From Rhizaria sp. SCN 62-66 (lineage: Eukaryota; Rhizaria, unplaced): a stretch of 53,425 nucleotides of DNA. This document shows positions 20,101-32,100 of this stretch, one piece after another. The stretch lies in assembly GCA_001724265.1 (NCBI GenBank), contig MEDY01000280.1, positions 1 to 53,425 of the forward strand. Direction: 5' to 3'. Under the pieces are notes generated by a model. It searched no databases, was not told where the DNA came from, and saw only the letters and a program-made list of their open reading frames with translations. The position numbers were made by a program, and so were the translations under genes. Numbering within the stretch: the stretch's first letter is position 1; each line of letters opens with the position of its first letter.

Positions 20101-23100
20101 CTGATGACGACGAAGAGGAGGAGGAAGAGAATGACGAGAGTGACAACGACGGTGAGTATGTTGGCGAGAAGAATGCTGACGGAGATGACGCTGAGACTGC
20201 AGCCTGGTGCGATGCGCTTTGGAACGCGCTCGCGCTTGATACCACGGTTGACAATAATGCAAGCTCTGCTGCAGCCGACGACGATAATGATGACGAAGGC
20301 GAGGACGAGGAAGCCGGACTTGCTGCACTCGAGACGTATCTCGCGCTTTCTGCAACGTTCGGCCTCGCACTTACGGACATGCCGCCTGTGCTTGTTCCTG
20401 CCTGCGCCATGCCCGGGCCTGCCGCGTCGGTGGCCGCGACGCCTGCAACTGCACTGTTGTCTGCTCCCGGCCGCCTCGGTCGGCGCTGGTTGCGCGCGCT
20501 TACTGCGCTAACTGGCCACGCGCGTGCCGCCGCCGCTGCAGCCGCCGCGGGCGTGCCGGTGCCGGCGCTCAACAACGTGACTGATCCTGCGGCTGTGGCC
20601 ACCGCCTCCGCCGCTGCGGCTGCGCTTGCGCGCGGCGCCGGCTCGCTTTTCAACGGCCTCACGCCTGCGATGCCGCCCAAGACGTTACTGCCGCTGCTCA
20701 ATGACAACGCTTCCCAATTCAACGCTTCTCTCAAGCCGTTGACGCTGGATTCGACAGCGCCTGCACGCCGGCTGCTCGCGTTGCTGCCGCCCGCACTCGC
20801 CTGCGCGGCCGCTCAGAAGGACTACAGCGATGTCTTGGCGCTGCTTGCGCTTGCCGCTGACTGCACGGAGGCCGCTGCCGGCCCCGCGGCGACCGAGCCG
20901 CTGCTGGGCGCAGTGCTTGAGACGTTGCTTGCTACGGTGCTCCTTGCGGGCCAGCCGCACGCTCTGTACACGGTCTTCCTGCAGCAGCACGTGCACCTGA
21001 CTTTGGCGCGCGTGCTTAGCCACGCGACGTCCTTCTCCTCAGCCGCGGTGCCCGCGCTCGTGCTGCGTGTGCTGCAACTGACCGTGGGTACGCTCGTCGG
21101 CAAGATGGTGTCCCGCGCCGCGCCACCCGCGCCCGTGACGTCCCCCGCGCCAGCACCGGGCCAGCCCGCGCTGCCGCCGCCGCCGGTGCCCGCGGGTCTG
21201 GGGCTCGGTGCAGCGACCGTGAGCGCGGCTGTCGGCGGCCCCGGCGCCAACTCCGCGGCCGCGCTTGACCCATTCTCCGTCACTCTCTATGTGCCGCTGA
21301 CGTCGGGCACCCAGGCCGGCACCCGGCTTGATCTGCTCGCGCTACGCTACCTTGAAGACGAGTCCGCTGCGGTCGAGCGCGCACTGTCTCTTGCGCTCGA
21401 CGCGGCGGACGCGCTCACAGTCACCAGCGTGGAGTGCGCTGTGAACGCGGACGAAGCCGTGGAGGCTTGCGCTCCGCTCGCGCGCTGCGCGGACTGGGCG
21501 AGCGCTGTTACGGGCGCGCACAGGGCGCAGCTCACCTCGGCCCTGGCGCTTACTGCGCGCGCTGTGCTGACGACGACCGACGCTGCCATGGCCGCGGGGT
21601 CTCGCGAGTCTCGCACGGGCACTCTCTCCGGCTTTGGCGTCACGGGCGAGGGGCTTGCGCGCGGTGTGCTCCAGTGGCCTTCGTCCGCCGCGGCGGCTCG
21701 CGCCCGTGCTCGGGCGCAGACGCTGCTTGGTATTGCATCCGAGACTACCGCGAACGATGACACGAAGAGTGACGACTGTGTTGTTGTCAGCGGGACTGTG
21801 TTCTCGGTGCTACTTGACGCTATTATGCCATTGCTGCCTTCTGATGTCATTCAGTCCACAGCGGCGCAGGCGAATGCCAATGCGCTGTTTGCGCCTTCAT
21901 GGTTGTATCTGTCAAGCTCGACTCACGGAACTGCGCCGCCGCTGGCCGCGTTGCCGCCGCCGTCGTTCCACTCCCTCACTTCGCCGCTGCTCACGGTCAC
22001 TGGTCCCGCTCCACTGATGGCGTTGCTGCGCCTGGCCGCGCGCGCTCCTGCTGACTGCGCTGCGCCGGCACTGCGCAGGTTGTATCTGCTTCTTGCACGT
22101 GACGTGCGCGCCGACTTTTTTGGTCCCGCGCGCGTCTGGGCCTGGTCCTCTGTTGCTGCACTGCCCGGTGTCCGTGGTTGGGAGCGCGCCGTCTCAGCCC
22201 TCACAGTCTCCGCCATTGCGCACGCATCTTCCGACTCGACTGACACCGATGACAACGCCCGCGCGCGCATGCTGGCGATGGCCACCGCGGTCCTTGCCGC
22301 AGCGCCCGCCGCCGCGTTCCTGGACCTCACTGCAGACGCCGCTGTGACCGGCGCGACCATGGCAGGCGCCGCTCCGCTGTCCGCCGTCCCCGCACTTGCG
22401 CCCGCCGCCGCTGCCGCTGCGTCCGCTGTCGCCGGAACGCTACGCCGCACGTCGGCCATGACGTCGCCGTCCCTCGCTGACGCTGCCGCAGCGGCCGCCG
22501 TCGTGGCTGGGTTGGAGGCGCGCTTCGGCCGCGGCATCTCACCCGCACCCGCCGGCTTCGCGTGGCTCCCGCCGCCGCCCGCTGCCGCGCTGCCTCTGCC
22601 GGGCGACGCCGCGGCCGCGCGTGGTGTGTTCGCCCCAGTTGCGCTGCCTGCAGCCTCCGCAGTTGCTGCGGCGTCTCCCGCGGCTGGTGGCGTAGACCTC
22701 TTCTCTGCGTCGTCCGCCTCAGCTGCTGCTGCCGCTGCCGCGCCACTGCGCTTGCTCCTGATTGCTGGCACAACTACCACCGTCGACGCCGCTGCCATCA
22801 TGCGGTTGCGTGCTGTGCTTGGTGGGGTTATCGAGATCAAGCCTTGGGCTGTCGACACCAGGGTCTCCGCACGCTCGCAGCCGGCTTCCGCGCTCACCGT
22901 CGCCGACGCCGCCGCTGCGGTTCCTCCTGCAAACGCGAGCGGCGACTCCGCGCGGCGCCGCAACTCCGCGGCAGCTGCTGCGGCCGCAGCGGCGACTGCC
23001 GCGGCCAGCGCCGCCGCGGCTGCCTCCGCGTCGCATGTGTGGTCCGTGGCCGCCGCGCTGGACAAGGGTATCGACAAGGCGCTTGTGCTGCCCGCCACTC

Positions 23101-26100
23101 TCCGCGCGCTCGCCACGGCCGCCCGCCTTGCGCGCACCGCTGTTCCAGCTGCGCAGGTCTGGGAGGCGCGCACCGGCGTCCTGCTGGCGACTGTGCGTCG
23201 CGCAGCGGCGGCTTTCCCGTCGCTGCAGCGCATTGAGGGCGCGCGCGCTACGGTGCAGGACAACGCTGTCGGTCCGCTTTTGTGGCCCTGCGTGTCGGCT
23301 GCGCCCCCTGCGCAGACCCAGCTCTTTCCGCGCTCGCTTGCGCCGGCTGGTGGCGCCATCTATGGCAGCTCTAGTGCCGCATCTTTTGGTGGCCAGCCTG
23401 GCATGGGGTCATCGTTGTCATCCTCGTCGTCGGGCTTAACGGGCTCCATGACTATGCCTGGGACAACCATGGCTATGGACACCTTCATGATCGAGTCTCC
23501 TGCCAACGTCAACGTCAGTGGAAGCACAAACTCCTCAAGCACACAGCGCGCGACACTGATGCGCGCACCGGCACCTCTGGCGATGCCGCTTTCGGGCGCG
23601 CGCGTGGAGCCTGACGTGTTCCCCGACGTTTTGCCGGTGCTCAGCTCGAGCTCCGATGGAATTTCGCCAGCTGCTCCTGCTGTCGTAGCCGCACCATTCG
23701 ATGGCCCTGTCGCGTTTGTGTTCCCTGTGGCACCTTACAAGTCGCGTTTCTCGCGCACCGTGCTCACTCTGCGTGGTCCCTCGTGTGCGCTACACGGCGT
23801 CCCTGTGCCCGCCGTCGCAGCGTCCGCGCCCGCGCCTGCTCTGGGCTCTTCTCGTGCCACGCGCTCCGCCGCTGCAGACAAGCTCGCCCGCCTTAACGTC
23901 ACACTAGGCCATGTCGAGGAGACCGCTGACGCCCGCGGCGGCCGCGGCTCCGTCCCTAGAGGCTCGGCGCCGCCGCCCGACGTGTTCGAGGCCGCGGCGG
24001 CCGCTGTCTGCACGTGCTCGGTGCAGCAGGTGACGTCGACTCCGCTGGCCGCCGACTACTCCACCCGCGGCTCGCACGTGCCGCCGCTGCAAGCGCCGGT
24101 CTTCATCCCCGCTTCCGGCACTGCTGCGGCCGCTGCCGCCGCCGCCGCGGCCGCTGTGTCGGCCGCGGCGCCCGGTTCGGGTGAGCTGCCTGGGGCGCCC
24201 GCGGCGCCGGCCGCGACGACGGTGGGCGACGTTTCGAGCATGCTGCTCTCGCTGCCCGGCCCGCACCAGCGCGTGCTGCTGGCGCGTCTGGAGGCGCTTG
24301 TGCTCACTGTGCTGCACCACTGCTTCGACCACCGCTCGGGCCCCGTGCGCCGTGCAGAGCGTGCGCTCCGCAAGCAGAGTGCCGGCGCCAGCGACGTCGA
24401 CGACGACTGCGCTCTGCCCACGGAGACTGAGCTCGAGCTGCTGCTGTTCGCGCTCTCGGCCTCGGCCACAGTGCTCGCTGCGCACCCCGTGCCGGTTGAC
24501 CCGTCATCCTCGTCTGCAGGCCCCGCTGCTGCCGCCGCTGCAGCTCTCGCTGGCGCGGCTGCTGTAGGCGCGGGCGCATGTGCACGTCCGTTTGCAGCGC
24601 ACGTGCTCGCGCTGTATCTATCGCGCCTTGCACCGCTGCCGGCCTTCTACCCGCTCCTGCTGCCGCTGGCCCTTCTTACCCAGCGCGTGCTGCTCGGCGA
24701 CCTCGTCCGCGAGACCCCCGTCTTCGACGCCAGCGGCCGGCTTGAGCGCGTCTGGGGTGGCGACGACACGGAGGCACCGCAAAACACCGCCTTGTCCGCA
24801 GCCGCTGAGAGAGCGACAAGCGTCGACTGGTGGTGCCAGGAAGGTACTGCGGCTGCGGGGATCACGGCACGCCGTCTTCTCGCTGTTTCCGCGCCGCCTG
24901 ATGTGCCTGAGCGCGGGTACAGTCTGCCGCCTACGCCCAGTAGCACTGGTTACGCCGGTGACACCGCCGCGCTGAGCTCGGTGCCTGCGCCTGCACCCAC
25001 GCCCTTCGCGCTGCCTAGCAGTGCGCTCTGCAGTGCTGACGCTGCAACAACCAGCGGTCACGGCACCGAAGGCCCCGGCCTGCTGCCCTCGAGCTCGGCG
25101 GTGCCGCTGGATCACTTCCTGACGAGTGAGAGCGCTGACCGGCTTGCCGCTGGCGCGCTGTCTACGTCTGCCTCCTCAGCGCACGTTTCTGTGGCGATCC
25201 CCGAGGCGTCCACTGCGTCATCCTTGTTCCTTTCCGTCCCCGTCGAGAGCAACTACGACCGTAACGCACGACTCGTCATGGGATTTATCGCTCTGCTGTC
25301 GCGCGCCGCTGATGCTGCAGAGCCTGCGATCGCCTCCATGGGTGCAACTGCTTCCGTGTCTGACGAGAAGAAGGACAGTGAGGAGGCCGCGACTGAGAAG
25401 GCGAGCGAGCTGGTAGCACCGCTGCGCGCACTGGCGACGGAGCTGTGTCAGCAATGGGGCCTCGCGGGTTCGGCCAACGTGACCGCACTGTTGGTACGCA
25501 TGCGACAGGCCGAGGAGCGCGAGCTACTTGTCGCGCGCAGCCGTCAGCGCCGCTCGCGCCGCCTCAATCCCAGCCCTGCACCCAGCGCTACAGCTGCTAG
25601 CGGCCTCGTCTCAGCCATGCCGTACTCTGGCACCAGCGCTGACGGTGACGCTGACGAAGACGAGGGCGGCGCGCGTATTCCCTTCGACACGCCGACGGAC
25701 GCCGCATCAGCGTGGTCAATCGCCATGCTCGCGACCGCGCGCCCCGCCACTGCGCCCGCTCCGACAAAGAGCAGCGCAACGCTTTGCGCGCCTGCAAGCT
25801 TCCCCTGCGCGTTGCCTGCGCGGCCCGCTGGCCCGCTGGCGCAGATGTCCACGTCGCCGGCGCTCTCTGCGCTTGCGCGCGCTTCTCTGGCCGGTGCCGC
25901 CGCGCTCCGTGCCGGCGCGGCCCGCGCGTGGCGCCGTGGGTACTGGCGCCGCGGCGCGTTTGCCGCCGCGCTGGACGCGCCCTGGGCAGGCTGCGCGCGC
26001 GAGGCCGCCGGCGGCGACGGCGCCGTGGCTCGCGTTGCCGCGCTGCTCGACGCAGACCGCGAGGAGAAGGAGGCCGAGGCGTGGGGCCTTGCGCAGGGCG

Positions 26101-29100
26101 CTGCTGCCGCTGCTTGCGTTCTCGGCGATTGCGCCGACCCGCTCACGCCCGATGCAGTGCCTGAGCTGCCGCCGCATGCAGGTGCTCTAGCCCTCGCGCC
26201 CGCGACCACTGCTGCTGCCGCTGCTGCCGCCCCGTACCTTCCGCGTGTGTTCTCCCCCGAAGCGCAGCGTGCCGCTTTGGCGGCCCTCCCCGTTGCCGTC
26301 CTGGCTTCCTTTGCGCGTGCCTGGCGCTGCGAACTGAGCTACTGGGGAATTCACCCGTCGCATCCCCCCTTGCCGGTTCCGTCCGCTTTGTTGCGCTCGC
26401 AACGCCGCTTCCGTGCTCTGGCAACAGCCGCTGCGCACGCGCTGCCCGCGCTCACTCATGCTGCACCCGAAGTTATTGACGCTGCGTTCGGCGCTGGTCC
26501 GTGGGCTGCAGCAGCTTACGTCGCGCTTGTCAACGCCGCTACCCCCGCAGCTTCGCCTGCTTCTGCCGTCACTGAGATGGGCAGTCCGCGCGTCGCTGAC
26601 AACCGGACAGAGAGCAGCGCTGAAGATGGCACTGAGGTTGACTGGGACGGCATCGCTCTGCGGAGCATCATCAATGACGCCTTGCTTGCGGTCACGAGAG
26701 CGCATGTGAGCTCGACGAACGCGCATCCTGCTTTAGCGTCCCGGATTCTGCTCCTGCCTGCACAGTCTGCAACGCGCACGTTGCTAGAGCATGATATCTC
26801 GCGTGCGCGCAATTTCGCCACCGTGCTTGACAACTCAGTGCTTGTGCCGGTGTTTCCTGCCGCCACTGATCGGCGCGTGCAACGCGCGGCGCGCGCTGTT
26901 GCGGCCGCTGCGCTGTCGCCCGTGCTGGCCCGTGGTGCCGAGTCCGTTGATGGCACTGGACTTGGGTTATTCCCCGGCTCCGCGTTGTCGCTTGGCCTCG
27001 CTCCCACGACAGATCTCCTGGGTTCGTGGCTCCGCGCGGCGTGTTTGGTGACTGGCGGGAACGCGCTCGACAACCTCCCAGTCGTGGCGCGCGGCGCAGT
27101 GGCTGCAGCGGCGCGGCGCGGTCTCTGGACCCCCCCAATTTCTCCGCTGCCTGCGGCGGCCGCTGTTGCACTTGCGCTTGCAAAATGGCGTGTCAAGTCT
27201 GCTCTCGCCCCGCTGCTCACTCTGGCGCCGGGCTCTGCTACTCTGGCACCGCGTCTTCTGCTGTCTTTCACGGAACCGCTTGCGGACGTTTGCGCGATGC
27301 GCGCGGTTTACAGGCCCTCTTTGCCCGTCGAGTCGCCAGCGTTCCCGCTACTGCCGGGGCTCGAGACGCCCACTGAGGCGCGCGCAGTTGCCGGCCGGGG
27401 GATCTGGACGCGTGCCGCCGCTGCCGCGCAGGGCCGCGCTGGACTCCCGCTTGCACTGCCACCGCTCGCTGCGCACACAAACGCACAGTCTTGCGAGAGT
27501 GCAGCTGCGGAGGCTGATGCGCAACAACGCCGGCTTGACCTGTTGCTGCCACTTGCACTGAGCGCGTTGGCGCGCTCGGGTCCCGTGCCCGCTGCGGCTA
27601 ATTGCCCCGCTGTTGAGGCTGAGCGCCGTGTTGCTGGCGCCATCATGGTGGCACTCCGCAATGCGCCTGCGATTGCGCAGTCCGCGACGGTGGGCGCACT
27701 GGCCTCACTCTACGCTGCGCTGACATTGGCGCTGTCTGGTGCGGACGCCACACCCGAGACCCAGCCTGCGGTTGACGGCCTGCTAACATCTCTGGCAATC
27801 CCGATTCTTGCCCCGCGCTCAGCAGAGGGCGCCATGACGCAGACCTCACCTGTTGCGGCCACCTACGCACTCTCCGCGTTCCCCTACGCACCGCTTGCTC
27901 ATCCGCTTGCCGCGGTCACGGTCTCGTATAATCCCACAAACACGCCACGTGCAGCAGGCACACGCCGCCGCCCTACGACTCCGCGTGCTTCCAACAGCCG
28001 TTCGCACTCTTCCTCTGCAGCTGCGACAGCACCCGCGTCTGCACGCGCGAATGGTCCCGCGTTCCCCGCGCCGGCCACGACTCACCTGTCCGCGGGCGCT
28101 GACCCGCTGCGCGCGGGCACCGCCGCTCTCGCACGGCTGCACTTTGCGCTTGACGAGCGCGCTCTCGTCGCCGCTGCGTCGCTGGAGCCCTCTGCCGAGT
28201 CGGTGTATTTGGCCGCCTCGTGGCAGAGTGCGGAGAAGCGTTCGCTGCTTGCGCTGCGGCGCATGGCGCTCGCTGGCCTTGTTTCAGCCGCATCTGCCGC
28301 CGCCGCGCGCGCTGCTGCTCGTCTGCCCTATGGAGGTGCACTCGCCGCGCCTGCTGCGGAGGATTCTGCGTCCGCAGCCGCTGCGGCTGCGGCTGCTGCG
28401 GCAGCCGAGGGTGACGCGCTTGATAGCGCGAGTGGTGACGCTGGTCTCATGACGGGGCTGGACGCTACGCTGATGGCGCAAACGGCGCGCGCTGCCGCCG
28501 TGGCCGCCGCTGCCGCTGCGGCAGGCGCAGGCACTGGACTTGTGATTGAGGAGGTGGCTGAGTCGTCTCTGTCTGATGTTGACACCGAGCTTGCTGCCTC
28601 AACCGCAGGTGCTCAGAGTGAGATCTCGGTGCGCGGCACGCGGGCGGGATCGATGGACGTCGACGACGATCTCTCTGCGTCCGCAGGTGCCGCATCTACT
28701 GCAAGCGCGGCGCGTGGTGGTGACGATGACGATGACGACGGCGGCCAGGTGTACTACGGCGCAACAGACTCTGTACTCCACGCGCACCGGCTTGCTGATG
28801 ACGACGACTCTAGTGCGGCCGCCGCATCCGACTCCACTGGTCCCACTGTCACCATCGGCACCAGCAGCGCGATCGCGATCGCCACCACAAAAGGCGCGCT
28901 GGGCGCCGGCGTCGGCGTGGGCGTTATGAGCACCGGTGCGACCGCTGTGGTGCTTGCGACTCCCGGTAACTTGCCGCAGTCGACTTCTCAGTCTGCTGCG
29001 CGCAAGGTCAAGCCGCACCCTGTATTGCCCAACGGCGCGTCTGGCATCAGCTCAGAGCATCATGCTGCTGCTGGTGCTGACGTCGCCCCGGCCGAGGCTG

Positions 29101-32100
29101 CAGCTGCTGCGCCTGCGCCTCCTGCTCTGTCCGACACGGAGACTGCAGCGGCGCTGGCGAAACGCACAGGCGTGGCGATTGCTGCGGCAGTTGTGCTTGT
29201 GACACCGCTGGCGCAGTTCAAAGGCGTTCTTAGCATCGATAATGAGCTGGTACGTTTCACTGGTCTGGAGGTTGCGCCCACTGTATCGGCTGCTGTCGCT
29301 GCCGCTTCCGCCGCCGCAGCTGCCGCTGTGGGTTCTGCTGTTATCAACGCCGGCGGTGTGGTTCCGAAGGGTGCCTCTTGGCGCGATGAAGACGGCGTGC
29401 GCCCGCTGTGGCCTGCGTATCCTGAGGCCAGAGCTGACGCACGCGCCCGCCGAAGCAAGCGTTCGCGCTCGGCCGTGGTTCGTCGCCGCGATGCTGGCTG
29501 CAGTGGCTCGGACAGTGCGTCTGACAGCGCTGGTGAGCAGAGCAGTGACAAGGGTTCTTCATCCACCTCATCAGATGGTGAAGATGACGACGACTACAAG
29601 CACGACGGGCTCGAAAAGAGTGACAGTTCGCGTGTGCTCGCTAAGGGCGTCACTCCGACGGCTCAAGCGCCGGCGACCGTGTCGCTGGCGCTGCCGTTGT
29701 CGGACCTTCGCCGCGCACTGCCGCTTCGTCATCTGTCACGCCCGTGTGCACTCGAGCTGTACTTTGCTGACGCGCGGTCGTACCTCTTCTCGTTCTGTCA
29801 CCCTGATGCCAGCGACGAGGCGCTCGCGCTCAACGTTATTGCTGCGGAGACGCGCCGCGCTCGCCGCGCTGAGCACCAGCGTGAATCTACCGCGCGCGTT
29901 CAGCGGCAGCAGCAGCGCGGTGTGCGCTGGCGCATGCTGCAACGGCAGCTGCAGCAGGCGACGCTGCAACAACAACAGGCTGCGAACCCGTCTGAGGCTG
30001 GCGCCGCTAACGCCGCGGTCGCCGACCTGCGCGTTGCTATGGCTGCTCTTGACCGTGACGCTAATGTTGACGCCGCTGCAGGTGAGGCCGCAGACGCTGC
30101 CGCTGCTGCCGCTGCTGCCGAGACCACTGAGAGTCTCGTGCGTGGTTATGACGGCGCGGGTCTTCTGACGGCACCGCCTGCGATGTTCCCGGTGCGTCTG
30201 TACAACACGGCGCGTCTGCGTCAGCGTGCGAGCTAGTACGCTGCGCGTGACGCGTGCTACACGCATCTGTGCCGTGCCGTGCTGCGCTGCCCCGCGCGCC
30301 TGAACCCGCGCGAGGCTCTGGCTGCAAGTGGCGTTACTGCCCGCTGGCGCCGCGGGCAATGCTCTAACTTTGACTACCTGCTCGAGCTTAACCTTCTGGC
30401 TGGACGGTCCTTCAACGACCTGTCACAGTATCCCGTTTTCCCTTGGATTTTGTCAGACTACACGTCATCGCGGCTCGATCTGACCGATCCCGCAGTGTTC
30501 CGTGATTTGCGCCGCCCCGTCGGTGCCCTCAGTCGCGACCGTTGGCGCACGCTGCGCGCACGGTACAACACGCTTCGTGCGGCTCAGCGCATGGCGGCCG
30601 GTATTGATGATGACGACGAGGATGACATGGCTGGTGGCGACGGAGACGGCGATAGCTCCGGTGGTGAAGACGCCTGGGATGCCTCTGGCATTGCGCGCGC
30701 CGCTCCTCTGCCTCGCCTGCACCGTTTCCGCAACTACCCGGATGCGATGCAGAGTTCGTCTTCTGAGTGCGAAAGCAGTGACCACGAGTTATCCGAGTTC
30801 GAGGCCGACCGTCGCATCGTTGAAGCCGCGATGGTGACAGCCGAAGCGACCGCGGCTGCTCTGGGTGAGTCCGGCGACGGAGACTCTGATGACGACGCCC
30901 CACCCCCCGCCGCTGACGGCGTCGAGGGTCCGCGCGCGCCCGCTCGCGCCGGCCTGACTTCTTTTATCGCTCTGGCAACATCCGCTGCTGAGAGCCGGGA
31001 CGTCGAGGCGCGCGCGGCGGACCGGTACGGTGGCCGCGAACTCTTCTACATTTCGCCCACAAGGCTTGCTGCCAACTCGACCGCTCTGCGCACCGAGCTT
31101 GCCAAGCAGGCTGCTAACGCCGAGAAGGCATTGTTGCCCGCACTTCCCCCCGCTGCCGCTGCCGCAGCAGCCGCTGCCGCCGCGGCTGCCGCGAAGGCGC
31201 CCGGCAGTGGATTGCGCGCACGTGCAGCGTCAACCGCAGCCGCTCACGCGACCGCTCAGGCTGAGGGCACACGCGCCTTACGCCGCCTCACGAAGGCGCT
31301 TGGCGCTCTTACGCTTGCGCGCAACGCTAAGGCCGCCGCACGCGTGCCTGCCGCAGCGACGGCGCCCTCGTCTGCGGCTGCATCGGGTACTAAGGCTCTG
31401 ACAGCCGCGCGTGATGCGCTAGCCGTAGCGTTGTCGCATGCGAACAAGCCTGCTGCCGGCTCCGGTAGCAAAGCGCCGACCGCGATGACGTCGACGCTGC
31501 TTGCAGCAACGGGCACTGCGGCAACTCTCTGGCTGACGCCTCTCGCTGCGCACACCCCTGCCTCGGCTCCTCCTGCGGCTGCCGGTGGCGCCGGCCGCGA
31601 CATGGTTGTACCTGTTGACAGCTCGGTGATTGCGTCCACCTTGAGCCCTGTCATGGTGCCATTCATGTACGGCTCTCACTACAGCTCACCGATGGCCGTT
31701 CTGCACTTCCTTCTGCGCATGCGGCCGTTCACTGCCGCGGCCGCGCGTCTTCAGGGTGGTACTGCTGCAGCTGCAGCGGTGCAGAAGCAGCAGCACCAGC
31801 TCATGCAACAGCAGCAGAAGGCCAAGAAGGCCGCTGCCGCTGCAGTCACTGCGGCGAACGCCGCCGCCGAGCGGGACGTGGCTTCGTCCGTCGCGAGCCC
31901 CAAGAGCGTTGACGACGAGACCTCTGCACATCGCCGTCGCCGCCGCGCGCGCCGCACTGCGCGCCGTTTCTCACGCTCACTGCGTCATGCGTGGGCTGCG
32001 TCGGTCGCAGCGCATCCGCTTCCCGCTCCCACCACCGTTGCGCTTGCGCTGCCGCGCGCAGCCGCCGCCTCTACCGACGATGTTGACATTCAGAATGATA

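Noticed and set aside
30236-30328. 93-nt in-frame intron (GTACGC...GCAAG) spanning the BEACH TAG
   Set aside because: The donor looks ideal, but it would remove NPREALAAS, which matches the conserved BEACH N-terminus, and the acceptor lacks a pyrimidine tract.
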